Source: CAWAHD01 sp963781785 (GTDB lineage Bacteria > Planctomycetota > Planctomycetia > Isosphaerales > Isosphaeraceae). From it: 64,000 bases of DNA. The position numbers and the translations under genes are program-made. The notes below the pieces were generated by a model. That model saw only the letters and a program-made list of their open reading frames with translations. It had not been told where the DNA came from and searched no databases. Numbering within the stretch: the stretch's first letter is position 1; the number at the start of each line of letters is the position of its first letter. The stretch lies in assembly GCA_963781785.1 (NCBI GenBank), contig CAWAHD010000002.1, forward strand, positions 3,782,001 to 3,846,000, read 5' to 3'. Below, in pieces: positions 8,061 through 15,739 of the stretch.

Positions 8061-9207
8061 CGCCTTTTCCGGAATCAGGGTAAGCGTCGATCGCCGTCAA
8101 TGAACTCTCGATGCATTCGAAGCTGAGGCAGGTCAAACCCGGCAGAGAACGGAAACTGTGTTCTCCGCGTACATTGGAGACTGGTCAAGCGGCTCCGTTC
8201 GTTCAGGTGCAGCGGCACATGATCATCAGTCACTCATGCACGGTTCCAGTCAATCGCTCGTTCACAAATGTGGACGTGTTGGAGTGCAAAAACAAGAGGC
8301 ACCACGTTCGACTTACGGGTATGGACAAATCAGGGGCATGCGCACCAGCGCGAATGCACGGAATCAACGACTATAGCAACTTGTCACGCATGCGCAAAGG
8401 GATTCACCCATTTCAGGCATCATTTCTTCTCGGTCGCGTTTCCGCAGCACCTCATTGGGGCCACGATCGGCGTTACGCGGAAATGCATGCACGCAACACT
8501 CGACCATTCCCCCGCGGTCTTAATTAATCATCCTCGGGCTGGATCACGCATCGGGGATTGGACCGGGGTGACGGTAAAAAAACACCGCGTTGATGATGAG
8601 TAACGCCGGTTCTCATCACGTTGTGGGCCAGCTACACTTCGCTATAACTTGACGGAGGGATTTTTTGGTTTTAAGATAGGTTTGTTAACATTCAGTGCGC
8701 ACATCCCGAAAACTTCCCGAATCAGTCCCGTTTAGACCAGTTCTGCTTCAGTTTTTGTGTCTTTTTCCCTGTTAATCAGACGCCATTTCTTACGCGATTG
8801 CCAACGTGCGACGTGCGGTTCTTTGAGCAATCCTGCATTTGACGCCGGTGATTTCGGCCTTGATCATTCGACTCCCCGATCGAAGTGTCCACGTTCTAAC
8901 CTGGAAAAAGACCTTAAATTGGTCCAATCATATAATGACCCAATTCATATCATTCAACAGGTCATCTTTAGCGATTCTCCCAACCGGTCATCTTTAGCGA
9001 TTTAAAGCGATTGTGAACATGGTTGGGTTTCATCGGCCGAGGTCGTGCAGTTCGGGGCGAGTAGGACAGATCGAATCCAGTGCAGGCGTTGGACCCATTT
9101 TGACCGACAAGAGAACCAGCCGAACACAGAGGCACGCTGTGATGCGTACACGCACACATTGGTGCTCGCTCTATGGTCATTGATTTTTACGGGAGGCGAG
9201 GTCAGTG
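8061..9207. other. Long intergenic region, no convincing gene
   Basis: About 1.15 kb with several short overlapping frames, none with plausible protein composition. The part from 8580 to 9000 is markedly AT-richer than the rest of the window, with runs such as ggattttttggttttaag. It probably holds promoters for the divergent genes on both sides. I saw no tRNA-like or rRNA-like sequence. A short direct repeat lies at 8960-9002. Confidence 0.5.
8960..9002. repeat. Pair of 17-bp direct repeats upstream of the XRE regulator gene
   Basis: The 17-mer GGTCATCTTTAGCGATT occurs exactly twice, at 8960-8976 and 8986-9002, giving a 26-bp period, and its last part recurs (AAAGCGATT) just after. It lies about 205 bp upstream of a helix-turn-helix gene. 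An operator for that regulator or another factor is possible, but no experimental or comparative support is visible here. Confidence 0.55.
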
Positions 9208-9702
9208 ATGAACCTGTCAAGAAAGATTCGTGACCTTCGCTATGCGAAGGGGTGGGGTCCGGACGAGCTAGCCAGTCGGGCCAAGATTTCACGGACCGCC
9301 CTGTATCAGATTGAGCGTGGCAACACGAGTAAGCCTCAGGCGGGAACCTTGAGGAGGATTTCCCGGGCGTTGGGCGTACCACTGGAGAATCTGCTCACGT
9401 CAACTCCGACATCCGTCGAGGATAGCGCGGCGGTTTCTACGAGCGTGGTATCCTCACCCACGGCTTCCGGAGCCGGACCGGTGCGGCTTCCTTCATCGGA
9501 TCGGGCGGAGGAGTTGATCGAAAAGTTCCGGCGGTTGCTTGGCTCTCCGCTGGCGGAAGGGGTCGCCCGGATCGTCGAGGAGTCATTTCGCTTGCTCCCG
9601 ATCATCCCTCCACCCACTTCGGGAGAGCCGTCCCGATATGCCTCACCCATTGAGTTCGAGCCGGCTCGCCAGGCTCGCGCACGATCGTCCGGACCCGCTT
9701 GA
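9208..9702 (+). CDS. XRE-family transcriptional regulator
   Basis: A 164-residue DNA-binding protein. Residues 1-58 form a Cro/CI-type helix-turn-helix: IRDLRYAKGWGPDELASRA, then ISRTALYQIERGNTSKP as the recognition helix region, then RISRALGVPLENLL. The rest is a low-complexity linker and a short helical segment (AEELIEKFRRLLGSPLAEGV). A strong GGGAGG Shine-Dalgarno at 9191-9196 serves either GTG 9205 or ATG 9208; I list the ATG. The target is unknown. The 17-bp direct repeats upstream are candidate operator sites if it is autoregulated. Confidence 0.88.
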   Translation: MNLSRKIRDLRYAKGWGPDELASRAKISRTALYQIERGNTSKPQAGTLRRISRALGVPLENLLTSTPTSVEDSAAVSTSVVSSPTASGAGPVRLPSSDRAEELIEKFRRLLGSPLAEGVARIVEESFRLLPIIPPPTSGEPSRYASPIEFEPARQARARSSGPA

Positions 9703-9825
9703 TCGATTGCACCGCAGCCAAGAATCGTTGATCGACAGCCTCGGACCAACTCCAAGGAAGTGCTGAGAGAACGATCAAAGCGGACAGCCACAGGCGGGCT
9801 TGTGCCTGATCACGCTGCGCTCGAC

Positions 9826-10275
9826 TCAGCCATTGCCGCTGGCAGGTTGGCTGTAGCACCGATGCAATACCGCAGGAAGCTCGGCCGCGAACTTGCTGCG
9901 GGGAAGAACGAGATGGCAGCCGGCGGCCCTGGCCAGAGCGAGTGCCTCTGCCTCGACATGGGGGCCAAAAGCCACAAACCATGCATCGGCGCCGGCGAGC
10001 TGCCGATAGCCAATGATCGCGTCTGGAGCCGACATTTCACCCGCGGTCAGGTCAATGAAGACAGCGCACGGCCGCGAAGCTTCGATCATGGACCTGGCGG
10101 TGGTCATATCGCCCGATACGACAAGGCGGTAGCCGAGTGCGCCGGCTGTATCTCTTACCTTGGTCGTGAAAATCAAGTCACGGCACACCAATAGCCCAAC
10201 TGGGATGGGCTTCGCCTCAGAGGACCCCGAGGAGGCAGCAGGGATGGGCGGCGGCTCATCATGGGAAGATTGCAT
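9826..10275 (-). CDS. Response-regulator receiver-like protein
   Basis: A 149-residue protein that, after a proline/serine-rich leader, has a receiver-like alpha/beta pattern: GLLVCRDLIFTTKVRDTA, YRLVVSGDMTTARSMIEA, then CAVFIDLTAGE, whose aspartate sits where the phospho-acceptor normally lies, and AGCHLVLPRSKFAAELPAVL with a lysine near the usual conserved one. The acidic pair at the end of strand 1 is weak (RD), so phosphorylation is uncertain and it may be a pseudo-receiver. The start at ATG 10275 is the first that avoids running antisense through queA; the reading frame stays open far upstream, but that part looks like shadow sequence. No histidine kinase is adjacent. Confidence 0.7.
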   Translation of the reverse strand: MQSSHDEPPPIPAASSGSSEAKPIPVGLLVCRDLIFTTKVRDTAGALGYRLVVSGDMTTARSMIEASRPCAVFIDLTAGEMSAPDAIIGYRQLAGADAWFVAFGPHVEAEALALARAAGCHLVLPRSKFAAELPAVLHRCYSQPASGNG

Positions 10276-10442
10276 GTCAGTCAGCCCAAGGGAAGGAACC
10301 TTCGGGAGTTGCTCGCGAAACACGCTCGCTTCGTTGCTACCGACCGTTTCGACTAGAATTGTATGCCACTGGGCTCGATCGGTCGCCCCTACCAGATTGA
10401 ATATTGATCGGTGCAGGAGAGCGCCCTGGCGGAGCCAACGAC

Positions 10443-11066
10443 GTGTTCGCCTCTCAATTCGAATTTGACCTGCCGAACGAGCTGATTGCACAGCACCCGG
10501 TCGAACCACGCGATCGCTCCCGGTTGATGGTGGTCGACCGTCGGCGGAAATGCTGGGACCACCGTGCATTCGCGGACCTTCCCGAAATTCTGGGGGGTCA
10601 TGACGTTTTGGTGCGCAACGACACGCGCGTGATACCGGCGCGACTCGTTGGCCAGAGGGTGGCGACCGGCGGTAGGTGGGAGGGGCTTTTTCTGCGCGAG
10701 CAATCCGATGGTACGTGGGAGATGCTGGCAAAAACCCGTGGTCGACCGGCGCCCGGCGAGTGCGTGGCCGTCGGGCAAGGCCTCCACCTCGTGCTGGAAG
10801 GCCGACGTGAGAGCGGGACTTGGATCGTCCGACCTGAGCGGGGCCACGAAGACGATGGGTCAACCCTGGCGCTTCTGGAACGGCACGGCTTGACGCCGTT
10901 ACCTCCGTATATCCGGCATGGGTGCGGGACACTCACTGACCACGCCCTTTACCAGACCGTATTCGCTCGACGGTCGGGCTCGGTTGCCGCCCCGACGGCT
11001 GGGCTTCATTTCACCGACCAGGTTTTCGCGCGGCTGGCCTGCGCGGAATCACCTGGGTCGACTTGA
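10443..11066 (+). CDS. queA: S-adenosylmethionine:tRNA ribosyltransferase-isomerase QueA, N-terminal part (frameshifted)
   Basis: QueA transfers and isomerises the ribosyl group of SAM onto 7-aminomethyl-7-deazaguanine at the tRNA wobble position in queuosine synthesis. Diagnostic segments are FDLPNELIAQHPVEPRDRSR, LVRNDTRVIPARL, LTPLPPYIR, LYQTVFARRSGSVAAPTAGL and HFT. I choose GTG 10443 (FASQFEFDLP), preceded by a purine-rich GGCGGAG, over the upstream TTG 10404. The frame runs off into CAESPGST and stops at 11066, although the family continues with a segment (RGITWVDLTLHIGQGTFR) that is present in another frame. One base is probably missing near 11040. It is the first gene of a plus-strand group with lemA and the M48 protease. 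Confidence 0.88.
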   Translation: MFASQFEFDLPNELIAQHPVEPRDRSRLMVVDRRRKCWDHRAFADLPEILGGHDVLVRNDTRVIPARLVGQRVATGGRWEGLFLREQSDGTWEMLAKTRGRPAPGECVAVGQGLHLVLEGRRESGTWIVRPERGHEDDGSTLALLERHGLTPLPPYIRHGCGTLTDHALYQTVFARRSGSVAAPTAGLHFTDQVFARLACAESPGST

Positions 11067-11482
11067 CGCTCCACATCGGCCAAGGCACGTTTCGCCTCAT
11101 CGATACGGAGCGAATCGAAGACCACGTCATGCACGCCGAATGGGTCGAGTTATCGTCCGATGCAATCAGCATCCTCCAGGCACGGCGACATCAAGGGGGA
11201 CGGATCGTAGCGATTGGCACGACCTCGGCCCGGGTGCTGGAAACCGCGGCCAAGGGAGAATCGTTCCACCCCGTCTCGGGCGAGACCGACATCTTCATCC
11301 GACCCGGGCATGATTTCCGCGGGCTTGACGCTCTGATCACAAATTTTCACCTGCCCCGCAGCAGCTTGTTTGTTCTGGTTTGCGCTTTGGCAGGTGTCGA
11401 ACTCATCCGTGCCGCCTACAATGAGGCGATTCGGAGCCGGTATCGATTTTTCAGCTACGGCGATGCGATGCTCATTCTCTGA
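11042..11482 (+). pseudogene. queA: QueA C-terminal part in shifted frame
   Basis: Reading from 11042 gives RGITWVDLTLHIGQGTFR, then EDHVMHAEWVEL, IGTTSARVLETAA, SGETDIFIRPGH and LITNFHLPRSSLFVLVCALAG, all conserved QueA segments, and the stop at 11482 matches the family end. With the first part it totals about 346 residues, the expected QueA size. Without a corrected base the cell would make no active enzyme, so either this is an assembly error or queuosine synthesis depends on another copy or is lost. Confidence 0.8.
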
Positions 11483-11529
11483 CGTGAAGCCTCGCCCCGC
11501 GAAATTCTTTTCAACCTGGAGCTTGCACG

Positions 11530-12147
11530 ATGTCACTCGTGTTCGGGCTATCTACTGTCACGGGGGTTCTGATCGGCGTTGTGGTCATGGCCGTTCTTGC
11601 ACTCATGTTCGGGGTCGGCATCTACAACTCGCTGGTGACACTCCGCAATCGCTACAAGAACGCCTTCAGCCAGATCGATGTCCAGTTGAAGCGACGTTAC
11701 GACCTGATTCCCAACCTCATCGAGGTGGCGAAGGGGTACATGAGCCATGAACGCGAGACACTCGAGGCCGTGGTTCAGGCACGAAACCAGGCGGTAGTTG
11801 CTCAGCAGAAAGCGGCAATGAACCCGGGAGACCCATCCGCGATGAGCGGCCTGGGCGCCGCCGAGTCGCAGGTTTCCGGCATGCTTGGCCGGCTTTTTGC
11901 CCTGGCCGAAAGCTATCCGGACCTCAAGGCCAATCAAAACATGCTCGCGCTCCAGGAAGAACTCACTTCCACCGAGAACAAGGTCGCTTTTGCACGCCAG
12001 GCTTTCAACGACGCCGTGATGAGCTACAACACGCAGCGCGAGCTGTTTCCGGCCTCCGTGATCGCCGGGATGGCAGGGTTCGCCCCGGCCCAGCTCTTTG
12101 AGATCGAGACGCCCAAGGAGCGCGAGGCACCCCGTGTGTCGTTCTGA
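11530..12147 (+). CDS. lemA: LemA family protein
   Basis: A 205-residue membrane protein with one N-terminal span (GVLIGVVVMAVLALMFGVGI). The helical LemA core follows: YNSLVTLRNRYKNAFSQIDV, QLKRRYDLIPNLIEVAKGYM, TLEAVVQARNQAV, then LQEELTSTENKVAFARQAFN and the end motif. LemA proteins are widespread, and their biochemical role is unsettled. It precedes an M48 metalloprotease by 114 bp on the same strand. That lemA-M48 (HtpX-like) pairing recurs in many bacteria and suggests they act together at the membrane, perhaps in protein quality control. Confidence 0.93.
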   Translation: MSLVFGLSTVTGVLIGVVVMAVLALMFGVGIYNSLVTLRNRYKNAFSQIDVQLKRRYDLIPNLIEVAKGYMSHERETLEAVVQARNQAVVAQQKAAMNPGDPSAMSGLGAAESQVSGMLGRLFALAESYPDLKANQNMLALQEELTSTENKVAFARQAFNDAVMSYNTQRELFPASVIAGMAGFAPAQLFEIETPKEREAPRVSF

Positions 12148-12261
12148 TCGCTCGCGGGACCAGATGGAGCGTTCTTCCCCCGATATGTCACCTCCAGGTC
12201 TGAGCAGCAGAGCGGTTGTATTCCGGCCACCGCCATGCTCGGCGAATAGGGCTGACCACGC

Positions 12262-14217
12262 ATGGATTACTTCCAGAGCCAGGACATCGCCAGGAAGAAG
12301 ACCGGCCTCCTGGTCTTCTACTTCATCTTGGCGGTGATCTTGATCATTCTGTCGGACTACCTCGCGATCGAGGCGGTTCTGGAGTATGCGACCCCGGTGA
12401 ACGAGGGCGGAACAGTTCGTGGCCTGTCCGGTCTGTGGAACCCGGAGTTGTTCGTTTGGGTTGCCCTCGGCACTTCCTCGCTGATCGCGGGAGGCAGCCT
12501 CTACAAGATCGCCGCTCTGTCCGGCGGCGGGCACACGGTGGCCGAACTGCTGGGCGGCCGGCTATTGCGCCCGGATGGGGCAAACCCCGACGAACGACGG
12601 CTCCTGAACGTCGTCGAGGAAATGGCAATTGCCTCCGGCTTGCCGGTCCCGCCGGTATACTTGCTCGAAAATGAGCCCGGGATCAATGCTTTCGCAGCCG
12701 GTCACGCGCCGGGCGATGCCGTCATTGCGGTCACGACCGGCTGCATGCGGCACCTCTCGCGCGACGAGCTGCAAGGTGTTGTCGCGCACGAATTCAGCCA
12801 CATCTTGAACGGCGACATGCGGCTGGACCTCCGGCTCATGGGCGTGCTCTTTGGCATCCTGGTGATCGGCCTGACTGGTTGGCTGATCTTCCGCAGCACG
12901 TCGTCTGCGTCGGTCAATGTGGGAGCCGGGCGTGATGATGACGACCGCAAGGGAATCAACCCAATTCCTTTGATCGGCCTGGCACTCTACATGATCGGCT
13001 ACGTGGGTGTGTTCTTTGGCAATTTGATCAAGGCTGCGGTCTCACGGCAGCGCGAATTCCTCGCCGACGCCTCGGCCGTTCAATTCACCCGCAATCCCCA
13101 GGGAATCGCCGGTGCGTTAAAGAAGATTGGGGCCCTGGCCGAGGGCTCTCAGGTACGGAATCCTCGCGCCGAGGAAGCAAGCCACATGTTTTTCGGCAAT
13201 GCCGTGGGAGGGTTGGGTCAATTCTTTGGCCTGCTGGCGACTCACCCTCCCCTGGTGGAGCGAATCAAGCGGATCGACCCCTCGTTCGCGGGCGATTTTT
13301 CCGAAGTCCGCTTCGATTTACCACCGGAGCCCGAAGAATCCAGCCGCTGGGATCGGCGTGCCGTGATACCATTCACCGCTGTCCGCGCCATGGCGCAGGT
13401 GGGTTCCATCGACAGGCAGCACCTCGTATACGCCGCTGCTTTAAAGGATTCACTGCCCCGGACGCTCATCGACATGGTACGCGAGCCGCTCGGTGCTCAG
13501 GCCGTGATCTTCGCTCTCTTGCTCGATCCCGCCGAATCGGTGCAGCGGACACAGCTCGCCTGGCTCCAGGCCTATTCTGTGCCGGCTGCTGTCCGTGAGG
13601 CCCGAAAGATCCAGGCCGATGTTCAACGTCTTGCCCCTGAGGCCCGTCTGCCGCTCGTTGAGCTGGCTGCGCCTGCCTTGTGTCAGATGACCGCCGCGCA
13701 GTTCCATGATTTCTTCCGAAGTCTCGAAGCGCTCGTCCATGCAGATCAGAAAATCAGCTTGTTCGAGTACGCCCTCCAGCGACTCCTGATCAGACGAGTG
13801 GTGACACACTTTGTTCACTCTCAGTCGTCGACGGTCAAGTACACGGCATTTCCACCTTTGGTCGACATGACCGCGCTTGTGCTGTCGGCCCTGGCACATG
13901 CCGGCAACGCGTCGCCTGAGGGTGTTGCCCGCGCGTTTACCGCCGGTGTTAACGCTTTGCGGTGGCCAGGCGCCCGACTCGAGCTGGCCCCTGAGAGCAG
14001 CGTCGGCTTGAGGGCGATTGATGCCGCTCTGGAAGAGCTTTCGACCGCGGCTCCTCTCCTCAAAATGCAGATCCTGGAGGCTTGCGCGGCATGTATCTGC
14101 GTTGATGGTCATATCACCGTTGAGGAGGGCGAATTGCTGCGGGCCATCTCGGATTGCCTGGGCTGCCCCATGCCGCCTCTGATCGCCGCCGGCAATGGCG
14201 GATCATCACGTTCCTGA
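12262..14217 (+). CDS. M48-family membrane zinc metalloprotease (HtpX-like)
   Basis: A 651-residue protein. It has two membrane spans at the start (about residues 15-40 and 62-85). The M48 domain carries the zinc site VVAHEFSHILNGD (H176, E177, H180) and the third ligand in QREFLADASAV (E265). Two more spans lie between these motifs (about 192-210 and 235-258). The C-terminal half, about residues 340-651, is helical and ends with CVDGHITVEEGELLRAI, a TerB-like acidic helix-turn motif. M48 peptidases cleave misfolded membrane proteins. The length is about double that of HtpX, owing to this C-terminal extension, whose role is unknown. It lies in a likely unit with lemA. Its 3' end overlaps the convergent downstream gene by about 109 bp. 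Confidence 0.93.
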   Translation: MDYFQSQDIARKKTGLLVFYFILAVILIILSDYLAIEAVLEYATPVNEGGTVRGLSGLWNPELFVWVALGTSSLIAGGSLYKIAALSGGGHTVAELLGGRLLRPDGANPDERRLLNVVEEMAIASGLPVPPVYLLENEPGINAFAAGHAPGDAVIAVTTGCMRHLSRDELQGVVAHEFSHILNGDMRLDLRLMGVLFGILVIGLTGWLIFRSTSSASVNVGAGRDDDDRKGINPIPLIGLALYMIGYVGVFFGNLIKAAVSRQREFLADASAVQFTRNPQGIAGALKKIGALAEGSQVRNPRAEEASHMFFGNAVGGLGQFFGLLATHPPLVERIKRIDPSFAGDFSEVRFDLPPEPEESSRWDRRAVIPFTAVRAMAQVGSIDRQHLVYAAALKDSLPRTLIDMVREPLGAQAVIFALLLDPAESVQRTQLAWLQAYSVPAAVREARKIQADVQRLAPEARLPLVELAAPALCQMTAAQFHDFFRSLEALVHADQKISLFEYALQRLLIRRVVTHFVHSQSSTVKYTAFPPLVDMTALVLSALAHAGNASPEGVARAFTAGVNALRWPGARLELAPESSVGLRAIDAALEELSTAAPLLKMQILEACAACICVDGHITVEEGELLRAISDCLGCPMPPLIAAGNGGSSRS

Positions 14218-15275
14218 CCGAGCGGCGGCGAGCGAGGTCGCAGCGCGCGATGAACGTGGGACATTCGCCCGAAAGCGCGGCGCGCTGCCTGCTGCCTGCG
14301 CACGTTCGAAGCGACCCGGAGCCAGACTGAATATCGGTCGCCCCGTCCGGTGCGAAGGTCGCACCGCCAGGACACTCGACCCCGCGCCGCAATCGCGGAA
14401 ACCATCCCTCGTGTGAGCCGCCCTGATCGCCTCGCTGACGTCCTCTGCTGTGACCAGAGGCGTCCAGATCCCACGACACGCCAGGGTGATCTCTCGCCCT
14501 GGTTGACAGAGGGATCGGGATCGGCCTGTGACTCAGCGCTCTTTCCAGGGACACGAACCCGACCTTCAACCAGAGGGCTGACTTCCGAATCCGCACTGAA
14601 GGCAGAGGGTGCGATACCGTACTCTTCAGTGCTCGGTCTTTCGGAGCAGTCATCGGGTGCAATATCCAATACCACGTCGCCGGGAGAAATCTCGAGCGTT
14701 GTGGTAGGATCTTGCCCGGCCAGCGTTTCGGCGGGTACCGTCGCGGCCGGTGCCGCGTGTGCAGGTGCGTCCGCAACCGGATTGGCACTTGCCGTGGCGT
14801 CTGTGGTCTGGGTTTGATCAGTGTCCTGGACGCGGCCTTCAACTCGGACGAACTTACCTGGTCCGACCTGAATCCACGTTACGGCAGGAGAGTCACTTAT
14901 AGGCGCAGTGGCTGGTTTGACCATCCTGCGCGGGCGGGCTCGACCCCTACGGGGCTTGGCTGCGGAATCGTCGACCAGGTCAGGGACGGAACCTGCCGGT
15001 TCAACCGGCGCATTGACTGAATGATCTGCACGAAGCTCGCTGACGGGATAGTGCTGGACCACCCCGTCCGGACGATCCACGCGCAGGTCCTTGCCCAGTT
15101 CGCTCGCGCCAGCACCGACGGATTCGGTACGCTGCGCTGCCGTCGTAATCGAGGGATGCTGCCCCGGGGGAACAACGAAGATCAAGACCATGAGCGCAAG
15201 GTAAGCCGGCACCCACCAGAGCGACACCGAGGCCACCGCCCATGTGGTCAGTGCCACAAGTGCGATCAGTCCCAC
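14109..15275 (-). CDS. Membrane-anchored protein with an acidic middle and Arg-rich C-terminus, unknown function
   Basis: From GTG 15275 the protein begins with two closely spaced hydrophobic segments (VGLIALVALTTWAVASVSLW and WVPAYLALMVLIFVV). It then has about 250 residues of low-complexity Ala/Pro/Asp/Thr sequence and an Arg-rich tail (RRAFGRMSHVHRALRPRSPP). The same frame stays open upstream to about 15410 and reads QRRRLRINWAKVG directly before the start, so translation probably begins earlier. ATG 15423 would join this frame if the TTTTT run at about 15405-15409 had one T fewer. I do not recognise the family. It lies downstream of the WD40 kinase on the same strand and overlaps the convergent protease gene. 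Confidence 0.6.
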   Translation of the reverse strand: MGLIALVALTTWAVASVSLWWVPAYLALMVLIFVVPPGQHPSITTAAQRTESVGAGASELGKDLRVDRPDGVVQHYPVSELRADHSVNAPVEPAGSVPDLVDDSAAKPRRGRARPRRMVKPATAPISDSPAVTWIQVGPGKFVRVEGRVQDTDQTQTTDATASANPVADAPAHAAPAATVPAETLAGQDPTTTLEISPGDVVLDIAPDDCSERPSTEEYGIAPSAFSADSEVSPLVEGRVRVPGKSAESQADPDPSVNQGERSPWRVVGSGRLWSQQRTSARRSGRLTRGMVSAIAARGRVSWRCDLRTGRGDRYSVWLRVASNVRRQQAARRAFGRMSHVHRALRPRSPPLGQERDDPPLPAAIRGGMGQPRQSEMARSNSPSSTVI

Positions 15276-15423
15276 CTTCGCCCAGTTGATCCGTAGCCGG
15301 CGCCTCTGGGCGCCGGCTTGGAGACCCGAGCTGAGGCGAGGCGCATTCCGACCCGAAGCCCGTGGGGCTTGGGGCCTGGCTGTGCGTTTGGTGTGCGCGA
15401 CGTCAAAAACAAGGTGAGGTCAT

Positions 15424-15739
15424 CCTGCCTGCCGCACGCTGAGCCGTCATGGCCGGTTAGTCCCGTCCAGGTTGCCCCGTCAGTTCAACCGGCCCCCGGT
15501 TCAATCGGTCAAGTCATCGTCGCGGGAACACGACGACATCTCGCAAAAGATGTGTCGTCTCCCTTCGTGTGTTATCGACCCGAGTGAGGATACGATTGGC
15601 TGTTTTGCTGGAGAAAGTACGAGGGGCGGCTTCACAAGGCATCGAGCTGATAAGATCGGTTCCATCGGCCATCTTTTGCGAGACGGCTAGCTCAACACGA
15701 CTGGAATTTCACGCGACTCGATGTGGTTGTGGTTCGGCG
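15424..15739. other. Intergenic region with no gene seen
   Basis: About 316 bp between the WD40 kinase stop and the probable start of the next minus-strand gene. No frame has convincing protein composition and I see no RNA gene or clear hairpin. It may contain the promoter of the downstream membrane protein gene. Confidence 0.4.

Noticed and set aside
8111..8603. Overlapping plus-strand open frames in the long intergenic region
   Set aside because: No ribosome site, unnatural composition (many Cys, His, Met in random order) and no family resemblance.
9826..10932. Extension of the receiver-like gene to 368 codons
   Set aside because: The upstream two-thirds lies antisense within queA and is Arg/Pro-rich shadow sequence; the first sensible start is ATG 10275.
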